Assembly: GCA_910586195.1 (NCBI GenBank)
Contig: CAJUHO010000045.1
Span: 1 to 7,718 of the forward strand
DNA: 7,718 nt
Source: an uncultured Bacilli bacterium
Lineage (GTDB): Bacteria; Bacillota_I; Bacilli_A; RF39; UBA660
Reading direction: 5' to 3'
Positions 5,761 to 7,718 of the stretch are shown piece by piece. A program made the translations under genes and the position numbers. How positions within the stretch are numbered: position 1 is the first letter of the stretch; each line of letters begins with the position of its first letter. Below the pieces are notes generated by a model. That model had not been told where the DNA came from. It ran no database searches and was given only the letters and a program-made list of their open reading frames with translations.

Positions 5761-6889
5761 ATTTAATTGGTAATTCTACATGAAAAGTTGTTTCTTCTTC
5801 ATTGCTTTTGGCAATTATTATTCCTCCATGTAATTTTATTATTTCCTTTGCAATGGCAAGGCCTAAACCACTTCCTCCTGTTTTTGATGTTCTTGACGAA
5901 TCTAATCTATAAAATTTTTCAAATAATCTATCTAATTTTTCTTTTGGAATTTGTTTGCCCTTATTTACAATATCAACTGTTATATTAGCATTATTTTTTT
6001 TAGCATTAATTGTAATTTTACTTTCCTCTTTACTATAATTAATAGCATTTTTTATGAGATTGGTAAATACTCGACTTAGCTTATCTGGATCAGCAAATAC
6101 TCGTATATCTTCTTTAGTATCAAATTGAATTTCTTTATTTAATTCCTTTAATATAGGATAAAAATCATCAATAATTTGTTCAATCATTAAATTAAGATTT
6201 AATTCTTCTTTTTCTAAAACTATTTTTTCTGAATTAAATCTAGCTATATCAAAAAGTTCATTGATGAGTTCCTCTAATCTATATGATTTTTCCAATGCAA
6301 TACTTGTATATTTTTTTTGCTTCTTTTTTGGCATATCATCTATTTCATCTAATATAGATAAATAACCTATCATTGATGTTAAAGGTGTTTTAATATCATG
6401 TGCAAGATAAACAATTAATTCATCTTTCTTTTGTTCATTTTCTCTTGCAAGTTTTTCATTTTTTTCTGATTCTCTTTTTAAAGAATTCATTTTATTTTGA
6501 ATATCTTCAAGTTCCTTAGGCAATTCTATATATTCAATATTGTTGTTCATAAGTTCATCTGAAGCATCGGATAAAGCATTAACATAAGAAAATACTTTTT
6601 TTAATAGCCTATATAACAAAATTAGAACTACTGTTACCCATATAATAATAACAATTATAATAATCATACTAAGATTGCTTAAATAATATCGAGAAAAATT
6701 ATAAACATTTGGAAAAAAATCATATAACCATTGAAAATCTAATCTAACTATAATTAGTAGTGAAATGTAAAATACTATAGGAATAGAAACTGTTGCTATT
6801 GCAACTTGACTAATAAAACTCCAAAATGTTTGTTTTAAAAGTTTATTTTTTTTATTATCTTTATTTTTCAATTTTATACCCCACTCCAT
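5759..6889 (-). CDS. vanS: VanS sensor histidine kinase
   Basis: This 376-aa membrane histidine kinase resembles the VanA-type VanS and would phosphorylate VanR when glycopeptide or its effect on the wall is sensed. TM1 lies at about residues 26-48 and TM2 at about 73-95, leaving an external segment of only about 24 residues, as in VanA-type rather than VanB-type sensors. A HAMP/coiled-coil linker (96-155) precedes the H-box ELIVYLAHDIKTPLTSMIGY with His164. Then come ADPDKLSRVFTNLIKNAINYS (Asn277 and Asn281), FEKFYRLD (323-330) and GGSGLGLAIAKEI (338-350). The kinase looks complete. Overlap with vanR indicates coupled translation. The ATG at 6889 has no ribosome binding site. A TTG at 6871-6869 (LKNKDNKK) preceded by GGAGTGGGG is a credible alternative start, shortening the protein by 6 residues. 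Confidence 0.94.
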   Translation of the reverse strand: MEWGIKLKNKDNKKNKLLKQTFWSFISQVAIATVSIPIVFYISLLIIVRLDFQWLYDFFPNVYNFSRYYLSNLSMIIIIVIIIWVTVVLILLYRLLKKVFSYVNALSDASDELMNNNIEYIELPKELEDIQNKMNSLKRESEKNEKLARENEQKKDELIVYLAHDIKTPLTSMIGYLSILDEIDDMPKKKQKKYTSIALEKSYRLEELINELFDIARFNSEKIVLEKEELNLNLMIEQIIDDFYPILKELNKEIQFDTKEDIRVFADPDKLSRVFTNLIKNAINYSKEESKITINAKKNNANITVDIVNKGKQIPKEKLDRLFEKFYRLDSSRTSKTGGSGLGLAIAKEIIKLHGGIIIAKSNEEETTFHVELPIK

Positions 6890-7553
6890 AAACAGTCTTT
6901 ATATATTTAGGATTTTTTCCAGTATCTTTCATTTTTTCTCGCAAATGTCTAATATGTACCATGATAGTATTGCTATCTTTTTCAAAATACTTTTCTCCCC
7001 AAATACGCTCAAATAATTCATCATTTTTAATTACTGTTCCCTTGTTTTCACATAATAGCCAAAGAATCGAAAATTCAATTTTGGTTAAACTAACTTTTTT
7101 TTCATTAAAGAAAAACTCATGAGTATCATCATTTATTAATATTCCTCTAAAATCAATTACATTTTCATGTTTTTGAGAATTATTATATTTTTGACTTCTT
7201 CGAAGTTGTGCTTTTACTCTTGCTATTAGTTCTAAAGGTTGAAATGGTTTAGTTACATAATCATCTGCACCTATTGTAAGTCCATTTATTTTATCTATAT
7301 CTTCTACTTTCGCAGTAGCAAAGATTATCGGAAAGGTATAGCCTAACTCCCTTAACTTTTTACAAAGCTCGAATCCATCAATTTCAGGCATCATAACATC
7401 TAATATAGCTAGATCTATATCTAAATTTTCTACATCATTTAAGATAGCTTGACTTGAATAATATTTTAAAACATTATAGTTTTCATTATTTAAATATATT
7501 TCAACTAAATCAGCGATTTCTTTTTCGTCATCAACAATTAAAATCTTACTCAT
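6861..7553 (-). CDS. vanR: VanR response regulator, OmpR family
   Basis: This 230-aa regulator has a receiver domain (about 1-118) and a winged-helix DNA-binding domain (about 130-230). The acidic pocket is KILIVDDE with Asp8 and Asp9, the phosphoacceptor is Asp52 in AILDVMMPEIDG, the switch residues are IIFATAK (Thr80), and Lys102 lies in DDYVTKPFQPLELIARVKAQLRR. The effector end contains NTIMVHIRHLREKM (recognition helix) and PKYIKTVYGVGYKIEK, close to VanA-type VanR as I recall it. The ATG at 7553 has AAAGGAG (7565-7559) at a 5-nt spacing. Once phosphorylated it should activate the vanW operon, probably through the 11-bp repeats at 5717-5760, and perhaps its own promoter. vanU, which precedes vanR in the classical vanG operon, is not found in the 165 bp upstream. 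Confidence 0.95.
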   Translation of the reverse strand: MSKILIVDDEKEIADLVEIYLNNENYNVLKYYSSQAILNDVENLDIDLAILDVMMPEIDGFELCKKLRELGYTFPIIFATAKVEDIDKINGLTIGADDYVTKPFQPLELIARVKAQLRRSQKYNNSQKHENVIDFRGILINDDTHEFFFNEKKVSLTKIEFSILWLLCENKGTVIKNDELFERIWGEKYFEKDSNTIMVHIRHLREKMKDTGKNPKYIKTVYGVGYKIEK

Positions 7554-7571
7554 AATTTCTCCTTTCGGTTT

Positions 7572-7610
7572 ATTTCATAGTAATTTATATCTACAATTAT
7601 ACCATGAAAT
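7572..7610. repeat. Inverted repeat flanking the vanR -10 element
   Basis: ATTTCATAGTA (7572-7582) and TACCATGAAAT (7600-7610) are inverted copies with one mismatch and a 17-bp spacer. The -10 sits partly in one arm and partly in the spacer. Because transcription would begin between the arms, this is more likely a protein-binding site or chance symmetry than an RNA hairpin. Its arms do not match the TTTAAGA repeats of the vanW operator. Confidence 0.4.
7596..7604 (-). promoter_or_regulatory. Extended -10 promoter of vanRS
   Basis: The minus strand reads TGGTATAAT, a perfect -10 with the TG of an extended -10 element. No convincing -35 is seen at 16 to 18 bp upstream (AGGGTT is the nearest). 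Initiation would fall near 7589, about 36 nt before the vanR ATG. Confidence 0.55.
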
Positions 7611-7632
7611 TACGACGAACCCTACATAAATG

Positions 7633-7661
7633 AAAAAAGCAAATCTTCTATGACTTGCTTT
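7633..7661 (-). terminator. Intrinsic terminator upstream of vanR
   Basis: On the minus strand AAAGCAA (7661-7655) pairs with TTGCTTT (7642-7636) around a 12-nt loop, followed by more T residues to 7633. It would stop transcription entering from the right and so insulate vanR from upstream genes, or end a short leader RNA started near the right edge. Confidence 0.6.
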
Positions 7662-7688
7662 ATAAATTGACTATCTAAGTTTTGTCAA
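7660..7688 (-). promoter_or_regulatory. Possible second promoter upstream of vanR
   Basis: On the minus strand a perfect TTGACA (7688-7683) is followed after 17 bp by TTATAA (7665-7660), or after 18 bp by TATAAA. Its predicted start near 7653 lies within the terminator hairpin, so its transcripts would lack the first arm and could run on into vanR. Confidence 0.4.
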
Positions 7689-7704
7689 TACTAAATTTAT
7701 AGAT

Positions 7705-7713
7705 ATTATACCA
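7705..7713 (-). promoter_or_regulatory. Possible extended -10 at the right edge
   Basis: TGGTATAAT on the minus strand repeats the vanR extended -10 exactly, and ATAAATT follows within a few bases in both places. Any -35 would lie outside the window. Transcription from here would give a leader of about 60 to 70 nt ending at the terminator at 7633-7661. Confidence 0.35.
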
Positions 7714-7718
7714 CGACC

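Noticed and set aside
5767..5988. Plus-strand open frame inside the vanS kinase domain
   Set aside because: It is antisense to the conserved N and G boxes of VanS and shows no independent coding signals.
7554..7718. vanU-like small regulator upstream of vanR
   Set aside because: No open frame with a start, ribosome binding site or helix-turn-helix-like sequence is present; the interval is filled by promoters and a terminator.
1..7718. Mobile-element ends, integrase, transposase or CRISPR array
   Set aside because: I saw no recombinase gene, no terminal inverted repeats framing the cluster, and no regularly spaced repeat-spacer units. The 11-bp repeats at 5717-5760 are far too short for CRISPR.

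Overview
This window is very AT-rich, uses TGA as a stop and TGG for tryptophan, and its genes carry AAAGGAG-type ribosome binding sites. That points to a low-GC Bacillota such as a clostridium-like gut anaerobe. I cannot name the species. Every gene I can support is on the minus strand, so transcription runs from right to left.

The core (about 7620 down to 925) is a VanG-type glycopeptide-resistance cluster. In transcription order it holds vanR (7553-6861) and vanS (6889-5759), a two-component system resembling the VanA-type pair; a regulatory intergenic region (5758-5622); then vanW (5621-4803), vanG D-Ala:D-Ser ligase (4798-3758), vanXY D,D-peptidase (3761-3024), and VanT as two overlapping reading frames: membrane half (3031-2018) and serine racemase half (2052-925). 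No vanY or vanU is visible. VanT would supply D-Ser, VanG would join it to D-Ala, and VanXY would remove D-Ala-D-Ala and the terminal D-Ala of pentapeptide. The precursors would then end in D-Ala-D-Ser, which binds vancomycin poorly.

The regulatory architecture is the most informative non-coding part. Between vanS and vanW there are three exact TTTAAGA heptamers spaced 11 bp apart plus a degenerate fourth, abutting a promoter with a good -10 and a poor -35. This is the expected arrangement for an OmpR-family activator, presumably VanR. The same promoter lies inside the loop of a long hairpin followed by a T-run, so vanRS read-through transcripts, but not transcripts started at the vanW promoter, could form a terminator. 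vanR has its own extended -10 promoter inside a near-perfect inverted repeat. Upstream of that, near the right edge, are a terminator and further promoter-like elements.

Downstream of vanT (924-484) there is no clear intact gene. Minus-strand fragments in different frames look like decayed small genes, one with a CxxC motif. A promoter then leads into a partial gene (483 to the left edge) of unknown function. It has a possible Cys-His-Asp arrangement like that of transglutaminase or papain-like folds. This mixture suggests an accessory or integrated region, but no integrase, transposase or att site is visible.
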